From Dioscorea cayenensis subsp. rotundata (taxonomy: Eukaryota; Streptophyta; Magnoliopsida; Dioscoreales; Dioscoreaceae): DNA of 64,000 nt. Under the pieces are notes generated by a model. It searched no databases, was not told where the DNA came from, and saw only the letters and a program-made list of their open reading frames with translations. The stretch is from the NCBI RefSeq assembly GCF_009730915.1, contig NC_052476.1:1426001-1490000 (forward strand). The letters run 5' to 3'. This document shows positions 45,980 through 58,002 of this stretch, in pieces. The translations under genes were made by a program, and so were the position numbers. Position 1 is the first letter of the stretch; every line of letters starts with the position of its first letter.

Positions 45980-48922
45980 AATTTATCTTTTTAATTTCTA
46001 GTATAAAAGTGACAAACCTTTTAACTTGATGTTTTATATATATATATATATGGACGAGCTACAAACCTTTAACTATTGAGTTGGAAAAAATTCAAACTCT
46101 TTTGTTGTAAAAGTAATCACCTGTATTAAAATTATTTATTTTTATTTTTTGATAATGTGAATAAACTACCCCACATAAACACCCCAATTCCTCAATCATG
46201 CTTGGGAAGGAAGTTGAGTCTAAATTTATCACTGGTTAGTAAAAGAAAATTTTTCAAAATGCCCCATATATGCCATTAATAGTAGAAATAAAATTATAAA
46301 AAAAAGTAAAAAAAAATAGATGGGCAAGAGTCATAAAAATCCAGCTTATGAGTGAAACGCACTGTTCATGATCCATTGCATTTAGTTGACAAAATTCAAA
46401 GTACAGAGACTAGTAAAAAATGGAGACTAAATTTAAAATAATTTAATTATCACATTTCTTACTAACAGTAATAGTCTTCAATTCGAACACAAATTTCTCA
46501 CATAAAAATAAATTTAATATATAATTGTGATGAATTTTCAAAGATAAAGAGCAGAGGCAAAAGAACAAAAAGAATTTGATTTGGCCGCTGAAATTCAATA
46601 CAAACCTTTCATTTTTTTCTCTGCATCTTCATTTATTATATATCAAGTGCCAAAGTCTCTTGGAAATAAAACACATAGCTTTGAAGACCCGCTTCATTCA
46701 GGACTATAGCAATTTATCACTTTCATTTTTCTTTCTTATTATTAATTGATTCCATAGTCATAATTTGATCTTGTGTTTTATTTATTTATTTTTTATTCTT
46801 GCCATTCCATTCAAGAGTTAAACACACTAAAACTTTGATCCATGACTCCATGGTTGAAAAATAATTATTTTGTTTATTTTAATATTAGATATCGTGCCAT
46901 ATCGGTTAACTTATTAGCAACATATCAATATAAAGTTTAAAGTCATGAATGTTCATTGAAGTAGGGGAGGTTAATGAACATTTATTCTTAGGTTTTTTGC
47001 TTGTAAAAATTTTAAAATAGGGTTGTAATTAATTTCTTGTATACCTCTCTTATAAAAAGTTAACTAAAAAAATTTATAAAAAAATACTAAACAATTATTT
47101 ACCCTATCTCCTCATTCATTTTTTTCATAAAATTCAATCTTTAAGTATAAGAATATATAAGTAATTAAATAAAAATGTTATATATATATATATATATATA
47201 TGATTTTTATGAAAGTATATTATCATTTACTATTGACTTGTATAAGACAGTGCAAGAAATTTTCTCAAAATAATTTTCTTTCCGTTTCATGTGGATTAAC
47301 GCTAAAATGACATGTGCATGGCACATGATATCAACTTAAAAGAAAATGACGGATAATGCCCACTTTATCTTAGTCTTTTTCTTATATTGTTATTCCATAG
47401 GAAAATGTTATTTTCTTTATTTTATCATTATGTTTGACTAGTAACTTATATATATATATATATATATATATATCAAAACATTGCATTCTGCGTGCTCAAG
47501 TGAGTGTTGAAATTCTATAATTTGCTAAAACTAGAAAAGTATGCTGAGTTTGATTAATTCCATTTACATATTTTTTTTTTTAATATAAAACTCTTTGTAG
47601 TTTTGGTGTACTCAATTTATTTTATAAAAAATTAAATAATTGAACATGAATTATAGAAGTTTACATCTTTATTAATAAATTATCCTAATATTTTTGCATG
47701 AGTCATTATAAGAATAAATATATACATATATTATTCAAGTTGGAAAGCCAAATTTTCAAGATGACGACTTCAAAGAGGAAAATTGAGAAAAGATGATAAA
47801 CATGTGCAAATGTTTTGTTTTTAATGGCAATGGATGAGCAATGATCCATTTCAATTTAGTGATACATTTGATCTATTGCCAAAGAAAAGTCCTTTTCATT
47901 TTATTTATTTTATTTTTTTGAGTTTTATATTAATAAAAAAACATTAAACTAAAATGAGTTTTATTGCCACTTCATCTCAAACACTCTTAATTAAAATTAT
48001 CAACATGCATGTCACCAATCAATTTTATTGACTGCAATGTGGAATGCTCAATTAGTCTACTCTATGAAAGATTTTTATTCATTGAACTTTCCAATTAATA
48101 CCATTCATATTATCATATATGAATGAATGAATGAATAAATAAATAAATGGTTTAGAAAATTAATTTAAAAAAAAGAAATTGAATTGTCTATATTTTTGGA
48201 AATATAATCAATAAAAATTTTAATTAATGACTATAGCTATCATGCTTGTGATTTCTTAGAAGAGTATTTATAAAAATATATTAAAAACTATTTGGTTTAT
48301 AAAATTTATAGTTTAAATAAACTTATAATTATTTGAACAATCAAATAGTTGAAAAATTCTTTGTAGAGCACATGAGATGAAGAAGAGGAAGAAAAAGACA
48401 ATGATATTAATATGATTATTTCACATCTGATCAAATTACACCATGTCATTTAAACTATGAGTGAGGTTTAAATATAAGCAATAATCCAAATTTCGAGAGA
48501 TATGTGAGTGACATTATCTATACCATTAATTAGTTGATGGAATTATATATGTTAGTGCTATAAACTAATAGCTTAAAAAAAGAAGAGATGAGAAAACTGC
48601 GTATATTTTATTCATAATGCTGCGCAAAAATCTGAAAAAGATAATAACTGAGATAAATATAATAATTAATTTGAATTTTAATCAACAAACAATTAATTTA
48701 AATATTTAAATCTCTAAAAAAATATCTTAGTTAAATTAAAACAAGCATTATTATCTTAACATAAACAACATGCACAGTACAATATTTTATTAAAAAATAA
48801 AGTAGATAAATCATACATTTATTAATCATAATTTATCTTTATATATATATATATATATATCTCTTCAACTTTCGATTCTCCTCCTACAATCCCAAAATCT
48901 TGTTTGTGGCTTAAAAATGCAA

Positions 48923-48982
<60 letters not shown>

Positions 48983-49557
48983 CTAAAAAATAAAAACAAA
49001 ACAAAACAAAAAAATAATTAAAATAATTTTTAAAAAATAAATTAAAAGGTGGAACTACTACTTTTTAGAAAAAAAAATAATAATAATAATAAAAATAAAT
49101 CATAAAAATAGTCCATTAATTTGGATTTTGTTTTCCTTAATATTTATCTCAATTGTAGGAAATTTATTTTAATTATGGGGTAGTTTTGACATTCTAAATT
49201 TCATCACATGAGTTATGTTAAGATTTTAATGAAGGGGTTTATTTAAAATAAAATTAAAGTATATGTTTGAAATTTGTTATAATAAATTAAGTATTTAATT
49301 TAAAAAATAACATAATTGTTATTATTCCCCACACCTTCGTATCATCCATCCCCTGGATGATGCCTTTTCTTCCCTCCTTTTTGTGTTCTGTTGACCTTCA
49401 TCTCCAGTGACGTGATCCTTGTTTTTTTTCTCCTTTTTTTAGTTAAATAAAAAGAGCTTTTATTAGATGTAAATGTTGAGTTAATTACATTCAAATTTAG
49501 AAGCAAAGAAACAAACTTGGTATTTACTTTTAAAAAAATCATCTATACATATATAAT
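45690..49557. other. AT-rich intergenic stretch with microsatellites
   Basis: About 3.9 kb. It has (AT)n tracts at about 45950-45976, 46033-46051, 47180-47201 and 47450-47473, and an (ATA)n tract at about 48926-48981. No coding exon, RNA or transposon ends could be supported. Confidence 0.6.
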
Positions 49558-50488
49558 CAGTGGCAACTAGAGACAAAATTTAGGGGTTCTTAATTCAAAT
49601 TTTTTAAAAAAAATATAAATATTAAATAATTTGATTAATTCAAATTTGAGAGGATAATAATCAATATTTCAAAAATATAGAATATACATTCATCTAATAA
49701 TTTTGGTTTAGGTGTAAAAAAATTTATCATATTTACATAATTAGTAAATAAGTTAACTAACTGTTAAACACTAATTAACAAATAATATAATTAAAAAAAC
49801 TTAACACAAATATAATTATTAAATACAAAAATTATTTAAAAAATAATATAATGTAGAATCAATTAATCACAACAAATATCTAACAATTTTCACAATAATT
49901 TTTATAATAAATAATCAAACAAAGATTTAACGAATATCAAATAAATGTACATAACACATAATCACACAAAAAAATTAAACAAATTAAAAAAAAAATCTCT
50001 ATGATGAAAAGATAAAATATACTTTGAATAGATTGAATAAAAAGAAACAAAAGATAATTCATGCAATGATTTGTTTTTAGAGATTTTGAGATAGTAATTG
50101 CAATTTTTTGTTAGAGTTTTATTATTATTATTTATTATTACTATTTATTTATATTAATATCCTAAAAAATTATAATTATATATTAATAAGTTCAATAAAA
50201 AACTATATCTAAATATAAAATTTAAAAATAAAAATATTTGAAGATCTATTTTGGCTAGTGATATTATTTATTATTATCCCAACATCAATTTAATTTATTA
50301 TAATAATTTTATTATTTTTTATTTAATTTATTTTAAATATTGTGAATAGAATCTTGAAAAATAAAGATAAAGAGTGTCCATATAAATTATACTATTAATA
50401 TTTTAATAATAATAATAATATATATATATATATATTTATGGGCAAGGGAGTGCTTGAGCACCCCCTTACCCCGTCTAGATCCACCCAT
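49558..50488. mobile_element. Probable degenerate non-autonomous TIR element
   Basis: The left end reads CAGTGGCAACTAGAGAC and the right end, reverse-complemented, reads CATGGGTGGATCTAGAC; these are degenerate forms of an end sequence (CAGTGGCGGATCTAGA-like) common in plant non-autonomous DNA transposons. The inner right flank has the usual GTGCTTGAGCACCCCC stretch. The interior of about 0.9 kb is AT-rich without coding sequence. No clear target-site duplication was found. Confidence 0.4.
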
Positions 50489-51221
50489 GCATATATTTAA
50501 ATTAGACGTATAATCTACCCTAGAAACATTTCAATGAATAATAAATATTCATGAGGTCTTTCAAAATCAAAGTTTACTAACAACCTTCATTGTATGAGTT
50601 TTTTATTAATATTCTCAAAATTATTTATTGATATTGTTTTTCTATTGTATTTTATATACGATATTTCATTAAAACCCTCAGAATTGTAAAAAAACCCCGA
50701 TGAGGAGTGGGGGAGTTTACCTAGTATAAATAAAAACCAATAAACATCCAAAAATTTTCTCATAATATAAAAATACATAGGAAATGAAATTAAAAACATC
50801 CATCTTTAATTAATAAACAAAGCACTATATATATATATTCTTTTGCCTCATTTATAGTTTGTTTTATTCATATGCATTATTAGATGGAAAAAAATAAAAC
50901 TTCATCAATTTTTTTAATTAATTAATTCATCCCATCTAGATATATCCGGTCATAAATCAAATCTTAAATTGCTTAGTTTGTTCTCTTTGATTTAAACTCG
51001 CCCATATAATTACAATTAACAAGACGGCAACTCGAGAAATTTTCCCTCCATTAACATTCATGCATGTTTCTAAGTCCTTGTTAACTCCAAAATATACCTA
51101 CAAACACCAAATCCTTCCTGCAATCCCAAAGTTTTATATATATATATATATATATATATACTATGACATCCAATGCAACACTTAGCTCAAGATCTTTGAA
51201 GTTATTGCCGTTTCTTCGAAG
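50489..51221. other. Upstream region of the STR gene
   Basis: AT-rich with an (AT)n TATA region (about 51136-51161) roughly 60-85 bases before the STR ATG. I looked for but did not find a convincing CTTC or P1BS mycorrhiza-related motif. Confidence 0.45.
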
Positions 51222-53994
51222 ATGTCTCGTAGCCGGAGATTGCATACCAAGAGCCTAGAGAGCTTGTTGGACCGTGATCATAACCAGGCAGCGAGACGAC
51301 GAGGAGTAGAAATGCCGGAGAAGATTGTCTATAAACATGGTCAAGGGCTTGAGTTCAAAAACTTATCTTACAGTGTAATGAAAAAGCAAAAGAAGGATGG
51401 TGTTTGGATTACTAAAGAGGTCTTCCTTCTCAATGACATCTCCGGTCAGGCTCTCCGCGGTCATGTCACTGCCATTCTTGGCCCCAGCGGAGCTGGAAAA
51501 TCAACATTTCTTGATGCTTTGGCCGGCCGGATTGCTAGTGGGAGCCTCGAGGGCTCTGTTAGCATTGAAGGCAGGCCGGTATATAAGCTTAATTTCTATT
51601 CAATTATAACTAATAGTTTCACATTGGTTAATTAAGATGCAAACCTATCTCTTGTAGGTGACAACCAACTACATGAAGAAGGTGTCGTCTTATGTGATGC
51701 AAGATGATCAACTCTTCCCCATGTTAACAGTGTATGAGACTTTCTTGTTTGCTGCCAAAGTTCGTCTTCCTCCATCTGTTTCTAATTCTGAGAAAACTAG
51801 ACGTGTTTGGGAATTGATTGATCAACTCGGCTTACAAGTATGTTGTAATTTTTTATTTAACATGGTATCAGAGCTAATTCACTAAATAATACATACATGC
51901 ATATATTATATAATGTGTCGGAATGTAGACAGCAGTGCATACATATATAGGGGATGAAGGAAGAAGAGGAGTATCAGGAGGCGAGAGGAGGAGAGTGTCG
52001 ATAGGGATCGACATCATACATAAACCATCGCTCTTGTTTTTAGATGAGCCAACATCTGGTCTAGACTCCACAAGCGCATATAGTGTTGTCGAGAAGGTGA
52101 AAGACATCGCCAAGGAAGGTAGTATTGTCCTCATGACCATTCATCAACCTTCTTATCGAATTCAACTCCTTCTCGACCACATTACCGTCCTCGCAAGGTA
52201 TATACATAGAAAAAAGCTATCATCTAAGAATGTTTATAGATTTTAAATCTAGATATATCCACAGTAACAATTGAATTTGAATCCAATGTCTATGATTCAT
52301 TAATACACAGTATTAAACAATATTATACAACAACGTCAAATAGTTTCAAATAATTAATAAATATTTACAAGTAATTTTATACATTGTTTATATAAATAAT
52401 AATTGAACTGTTGTTAACAAACATCTCTAATGAACAGTGCATTTGCATTCTTTTTTCTCCGCAGAGGGAGACTGATTTATATGGGGAATCCAAAGGCACT
52501 CCCTATCCATCTCTCCGGCTTCGGCCGGCCGGTCCCTGATGGTGAAAACAACATCGAATACCTTATCGACGTGATAAAAGAATACGATGAATCCACCATT
52601 GGCCTTGAACCCTTAGTTCTCTACCAAAGAGACGGCCTAAAACCTAACCAAATTGCCCAAACTCCCATTCCTAAAACCCCTAAAACCCCAAGAACTCCCT
52701 TCCACAAATCCTCAACTCATTCTCTACGCCAACTCCATCTCAACAGCCACCAATTCTCCAACAGTCACTCAACTTCATACAACCAAGACGACGAAGATGA
52801 CGATGATGATGAATTCGATAATTCACTAGGAAGAAAAACTCAAACACCAATGCAACCAAGACTAGCTTCCTATTTCTACAAAGACTTCTCCAAATGGCTG
52901 TACCATGGCGTCACTAGAACCCCTCAACCCTCTCTTCCTTCATGGACTCCGGCGAGAACCCCACTTCCTACTCCGGCCATCTCCATCCACAACAACCATC
53001 ACCACAACAACCCAATCATTTCTCCTCATCCACCACCTTCTCAATCTTTACAACAACAACCTCAAGAATTCACTGAACTAGACACCGGTCCAAAATATGC
53101 AAACCCCATGGTTCAAAGAGCTCATAGTCCTCTCATGGAGGACATCCCTTAACGTCATTAGAACTCCAGAGCTATTCCTCTCCAGAGAAATAGTCCTAAC
53201 AGTAATGGCCATCATCCTCTCAACTCTCTTCCACAACCTCCATAACCACCACTTCATCACTATCAACCGTCTCCTAAACTTCTACATCTTCACTGTCTGC
53301 CTCCTCTTTTTCTCCTCCAACGACGCCGTCCCGTCCTTCATCCAAGAACGCTTCATCTTCATCAGGGAAACATCTCACAACGCTTACCGAGCCTCAACCT
53401 ATGTCATCTCCTCCATATTAGTCTACCTTCCCTTCTTCGCCCTCCAAGCTTTAACATTCTCCATTATCACTAAATTCATGCTCCAGCTGCAGAGCAGCCT
53501 TCTCTTCTTCTGGATTATACTCATTTTCATCTCTTATCACAACCAACGGATATGTCATGCTTGTGAGTGCCTTAGTACCAAGTTACATCACCGGCTACGC
53601 CGTCGTCATCGCCACCACTGCTCTCTTCTTCCTCACCTGTGGATTCTTCTTGAAGAGAAGCAAGATACCTATTTACTGGCGTTGGCTTCACTATATTTCA
53701 GCAATAAAATATCCATTTGAAGCATTGTTAATCAATGAGTTCAAAGGTGATGCATGTTATGCAGGAGAGTACAGTGATCTTTCTCCGGGGCCATTGGGAG
53801 ATATCAAGGTGAGTGAACTTCACCGGAGCTTGAACACTAGTTGTGCTTTGATTGGAGAAGATGTGCTTAGTAGTATGGATATTCAGGTTACAAGCATTTT
53901 GGTTGATGTTGTGATATTGCTTGCTTGGGGTGTGCTTTATAGGTTTTTCTTTTATCTTGTGCTTAGGTTTTATTCCAAGAACGAGAGGAAGTAG
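51222..53994 (+). CDS. STR: ABCG half-transporter STR (STUNTED ARBUSCULE) with two apparent frame breaks
   Basis: Four exons: 51222-51578, 51658-51837, 51929-52197 and 52465-53994. The start reads [17 protein letters not shown], as in STR proteins. The nucleotide-binding domain shows Walker [11 protein letters not shown]-loop [13 protein letters not shown], signature VSGGERRR, Walker B LLFLDEP and switch TIHQP. A long STR-type linker follows (TPKTPRTP, an acidic run, [28 protein letters not shown]), then the membrane domain ([55 protein letters not shown]) and the end [19 protein letters not shown] pairs with STR2 in the periarbuscular membrane, probably exporting lipid to the fungus. Exon 4 changes frame at 53103-53107 (between YANP and [12 protein letters not shown]) and at TTTT 53524-53527. 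Exon sum is two bases over; corrected length would be 777 aa. Confidence 0.88.
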
Positions 53995-55154
53995 TGGCCT
54001 TTGTTTTTTGTTTTTATTTTTTATTTTTTTTTCAGAAAAGATGGCAGTACTATAAGTTTTATTAAAAACTCAAAAATAACTAGTACATGATTCATGAATG
54101 AAAAATATATGAAAAATATATTAGTGCAAGAAAGAAAACAGTACAAAAATTTGCGGGGAGTGGAAGAGTTAAGAAGCAATAACAAAAACCCCTCGCAATG
54201 TTGTTTGTTTATGTAGTAGTATTTGAGATTATTGAAATTACTAAGGTAGTGTTTGTTTGGAGGGTTTTTGAGTTACGTATAGCTTGCGAGTTCTTGGGTT
54301 TAAAATCAGGTGTTTGGATTGCGTGATTTAGCCGATATAGCTACGTATTACATCGATGGGGGTTGGTTTCGACCCAGAGTGGGCGTGGCCGAATCATAAA
54401 TCTTCATTCTTAGTCACGTAAAAATGATGATGTGTGGTATAATTAAAAAGTTCGCACGTACCCCTAGGGCCTAAAGATGTGATTAGATCTGTCCATAGGC
54501 AAGATCGAGCAGCCTTAAGTCTATAATTAATAAAATTCAAATTTGTTCAAATAAGGACTTACCCAATAATATAGTCCTTAGTTTTTACCATAACTCGTCT
54601 GAATTTGATGACTTTTAATCAAGGCATGTACAAATTAACCTGTCCAAAGTAGGTTTTCATCAAATAATAAATAAATTATTAAAAAAAATTAACAATAATA
54701 TTAATCTATGAATATGACCAAATAGTATTCTACAAAACACATTAAAACTAAAATACCAAATTTACATCAAAATTAATGAGTACTAGTTTTTTATATTTTT
54801 AATATATGAATATTTGATTGTATTAATGTCTAATATATATATATATATATATAATTAATAAATATATTATCCTTCGAGCTTCCGTGGGTAGCTTAGCCTT
54901 TTGACAAGTCATGTGACTAGTTCACATTTGTTAAAAAAAATTCACTAAAAATTTATAATTTTCCCAAAATTGTTTCTTTATTTGAGTTTTTCTTTATTCA
55001 AGTTGATGGAATATCTAAAATAATGATTTTAATTAGTTAATTTTAACTATTTTATTCATCATATTTTAATATTTCCGTAGTTAATTTTGTTAATGAATTT
55101 CTATAATTATTAACTTATAAATAATAAAAATATGAAACATGTGGAACTAGATCT
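53995..55154. other. Intergenic stretch between STR and tRNA-His
   Basis: It holds the STR 3' UTR, then AT-rich DNA. A GC-richer block at about 54240-54500 (containing GTGTTTGGATTG and CGACCCAGAGTGGGCG) may be a transposon remnant, but no ends are defined. Confidence 0.45.
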
Positions 55155-55226
55155 GTGGCTGTAGTTTAGTGGTTAGAATTCTACGTTGTGGCCGTAGAGA
55201 CCTGGGCTCGAATCCCAGCAGCCACA
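55155..55226 (+). tRNA. tRNA-His (GTG)
   Basis: A 72-base cloverleaf. The acceptor stem GTGGCTG pairs with CAGCCAC and the discriminator is A. The D-arm contains TAGTTTAGTGGTTAGA (A box), the anticodon stem CTACG pairs with CGTAG around loop TTGTGGC with anticodon GTG, and the T-arm has GGGCTCGAATCCC (B box). A T-run follows within a few bases, as a Pol III terminator. It is the nuclear cytosolic type, not the plastid form. His tRNA receives its extra 5' G after transcription. Confidence 0.96.
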
Positions 55227-55228
55227 TT

Positions 55229-55250
55229 TTGACTTTTTTTCCCCTTTTTT
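55229..55250 (+). terminator. Pol III terminator of tRNA-His
   Basis: T-runs (TTTT at 55227, then TTTTTTT from about 55234 and a further run) directly follow the tRNA gene, which is the standard Pol III stop signal. Confidence 0.7.
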
Positions 55251-56402
55251 TGGATAAATTAAATATTTCTTTAACAATGTTCTTTCAAACATAACCTAAT
55301 TAATTATTAGATGATTTTTCGTTTATTTTAAAGTTTTTTTAATAAAAAACTATATCTTCAAAATATAATTTCTTTTAAATGGCGGATGATTGATTATATA
55401 ATATATTTATTCATATTTTATATATACTTGATCAGATGAACTTTAAAGCTATATTCTAATGTATATTTTTGCCATTAAACCAAAGTGTATTGTTTTGTTT
55501 CACAAGTATTCAAATACCTTCAGTTTGATTTTTTTTAATCTTTTAATTAAATTAATAAAAAAAGAATCTAATACAAACACCTTCACCATCAATAATGAAA
55601 TTTGAAATATTAAAATCATCATATATTTTCAAGATTTTTTAATTAAGATATCAGTGATTTTTAAAAAAAGAAAAATGAAGTTAAACAATATGATTTAGAA
55701 ACAATGTAATTAATTTCAGTTACTTTTTAATATAATATTATAACAAATTGTACAACATGTTCTTCATCAATATAATAAATCAATAAATTCCAATATTGCA
55801 ATAATAAAACCAATATTTTATTTTTTAAAAATAAATTAAAAGCTTATTTATGAGATACATAGAGTCCACAAATTATGATAATGATATGCTTACTAAGGCT
55901 AAAAGGAAGTGATTTATACTCAATTAGCATCATTAAATCACATGTTTATAGTTCTAACCAATAAAGTTATTTTTTTAAATTAAAATAATTAAGATCGCAT
56001 AAAACTTATAATCAAAGATAACATAATATATTACTATGGCCGCATAAAGATCCTTAAAGAAAAGTGGCCCCACAAATTAGTTTAAGTGGTGAACCTCATT
56101 TGTTGCTCGGCCACACCACAATTAAGGAATCTACAGAGTAAGGAAGAAAAAGATTGATGGTGAGAGTGGTCGTACGTTTATATAAATATTGACAAAAACA
56201 AATAAATGAAAAATTAAAAAAAAATTTTGAAAATACTCTTGTCTAAAAAATAAAATATAATCAGTGATTTTTTGATCTATTGATAGTGAATCCTTTTAAA
56301 TAAGGTGTTTGTTTTGAAAAAAACCAGAGATGAAATTCCAAAACAAGTGAACAATAAGAGCAGGGATTTATCGAGATCGTTCAGCCTACAGTCGACCGTG
56401 TT
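55251..56402. other. AT-rich intergenic stretch
   Basis: About 1.1 kb of AT-rich sequence with no recognisable gene or repeat structure. Confidence 0.6.
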
Positions 56403-56542
56403 TTAGATTATTTTTTTTTGAGGGAGGCGCTAAGCCCTCGAGGCATCGCGTGAATCTGCAACGTCTCACCCTCTTTAAACCTGAGTGATCGAGGACGAAT
56501 CACGTCTCCAACGAGGGGACCTGCATGCAGCTATTAGATTAT
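56403..56542 (-). mobile_element. Short SINE-like insertion with 9-bp direct repeats
   Basis: A GC-rich block of about 122 bases (56412-56533) in AT-rich DNA is flanked by TTAGATTAT at 56403-56411 and 56534-56542. Read on the minus strand it ends in an A-run of about nine. No clear A or B box is seen, so it may be a 5'-truncated SINE. It differs in sequence from the SINE at 4.5 kb. Confidence 0.5.
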
Positions 56543-58002
56543 ATTATGTATATCTATAATATATAAATGAACAAAATGATAAATTAAAAAAAAAAACTGG
56601 GAACAAAGTCAAAGTTGAAGTGGTAGAGACTGTGATTACTAAAAAAAAATGGTTTCAAATGGTAGAAATTGAGATCACTTTAAGCGAATGGTTTTTAATT
56701 TAAAATTTTATATATACAAAAAATATTTATTGAGAGAGATCTATTCTTTTATCATACCAGGATATTTCATTCCGAACAGGTTTAATATCAGTGGTCTTAA
56801 ATAAATAAATAAATAAGAGGTTATCTCATGTTATTTTGTACCACCTTTGATGTGGATGTGTTGAATTTTTGGTGGCATGAAAACAACCTTTCACTTTCAC
56901 TACAATTTCTATCCTACTAACTCTAATAATTCTTTGATTTTTTTTAAAGTTACATATCTATATTTATATATTTATATATATAACTTTTAAATTATGAAAT
57001 TAAAATATACAACGAAGTCAAAAAGAAGAAAACAATATATTATATATTATATATTATAGATGTGATTTAGGAATAAAGAGAATAAAATAAACAAGTGGTG
57101 GTCATTGAAGAAAGTGAGAAATGATTCCATATTGTTTTCTTGTGCAAATCACGAGGACTTCAAAAACAAACAAAATTCAATTTGAGCCACACATGAGCGA
57201 GAACGTGATTCATGTTTTCAGACTAGATATGACTTCTCCCACTCTCTTCACATTTGTGGGTCCATTTATATATATATATATATATATATAATTGGTGACA
57301 GTTAATAACAATTTATTATTACTATTATGGAGGAAAATATATATATGTGAGAAGGATGTAACATGTAAAAAAATAAATTAAAAAAAAAAGTTTATAAAAG
57401 TAAATATCTAATTTCATAATATTACAGGTGTAAATATGCAAATAAACCATGCAACATAAGAACCCAAAACATCCACGTCTCATGTTTCATCCACCATGAC
57501 TGGCTTTGGTTTTCTCAATCTATTTTTATAAATTTGCTTTTGTTTTTTTTTATTTTTAATTTGAAAAAAAATTTCATAAATTATAAGATCTAACTGATAT
57601 CAGAATTTTTTTTTTAGCAATAATAACAAAAAAATTCAAAAACAAAAAAATAAATAAATATCAATTTGAGACAAGAAAGGTAAGCAAAAGAAAAGAATTA
57701 GTATATATATATAACCCTGTTTAGTAGTGTACTTTAATACATTATAATAACAACAAAAAGGAGAAATGAAATAGAGTTTCTAACATAGGAGCTACACAGT
57801 CAGTAGCTGCAAATTGCTCTTATAACAACATATGACCAAAAAAAAAAAAATACACCTACCAAAATATACTTTCATAGAGCTGTTTACTTCATACTTGAGA
57901 TGCAGAATTGAATCGAAAAGCTTAGAGTTACATGATAGATGGCTATAGATAAAATACGGTGGCGTTGAGCGAAGGTGATGACCATATTTTGAGCTGCTAC
58001 TA
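56543..58002. other. AT-rich spacer downstream of JAZ
   Basis: It contains (AT)n tracts (57267-57290) and poly-A/T runs. The last 250 bases probably hold the JAZ 3' UTR on the minus strand. No coding exon is visible. Confidence 0.55.

Noticed and set aside
48822-49004. Frame encoding a long Tyr run
   Set aside because: It is translation of an (ATA)n microsatellite, not a gene.
55155-55226. Plastid origin of the tRNA-His
   Set aside because: The acceptor stem and body match the nuclear cytosolic tRNA-His, not the plastid gene.
57001-57060. TATATTATATATTATA runs resembling a hairpin RNA
   Set aside because: Low-complexity AT sequence pairs with itself anywhere; no specific arm sequence.
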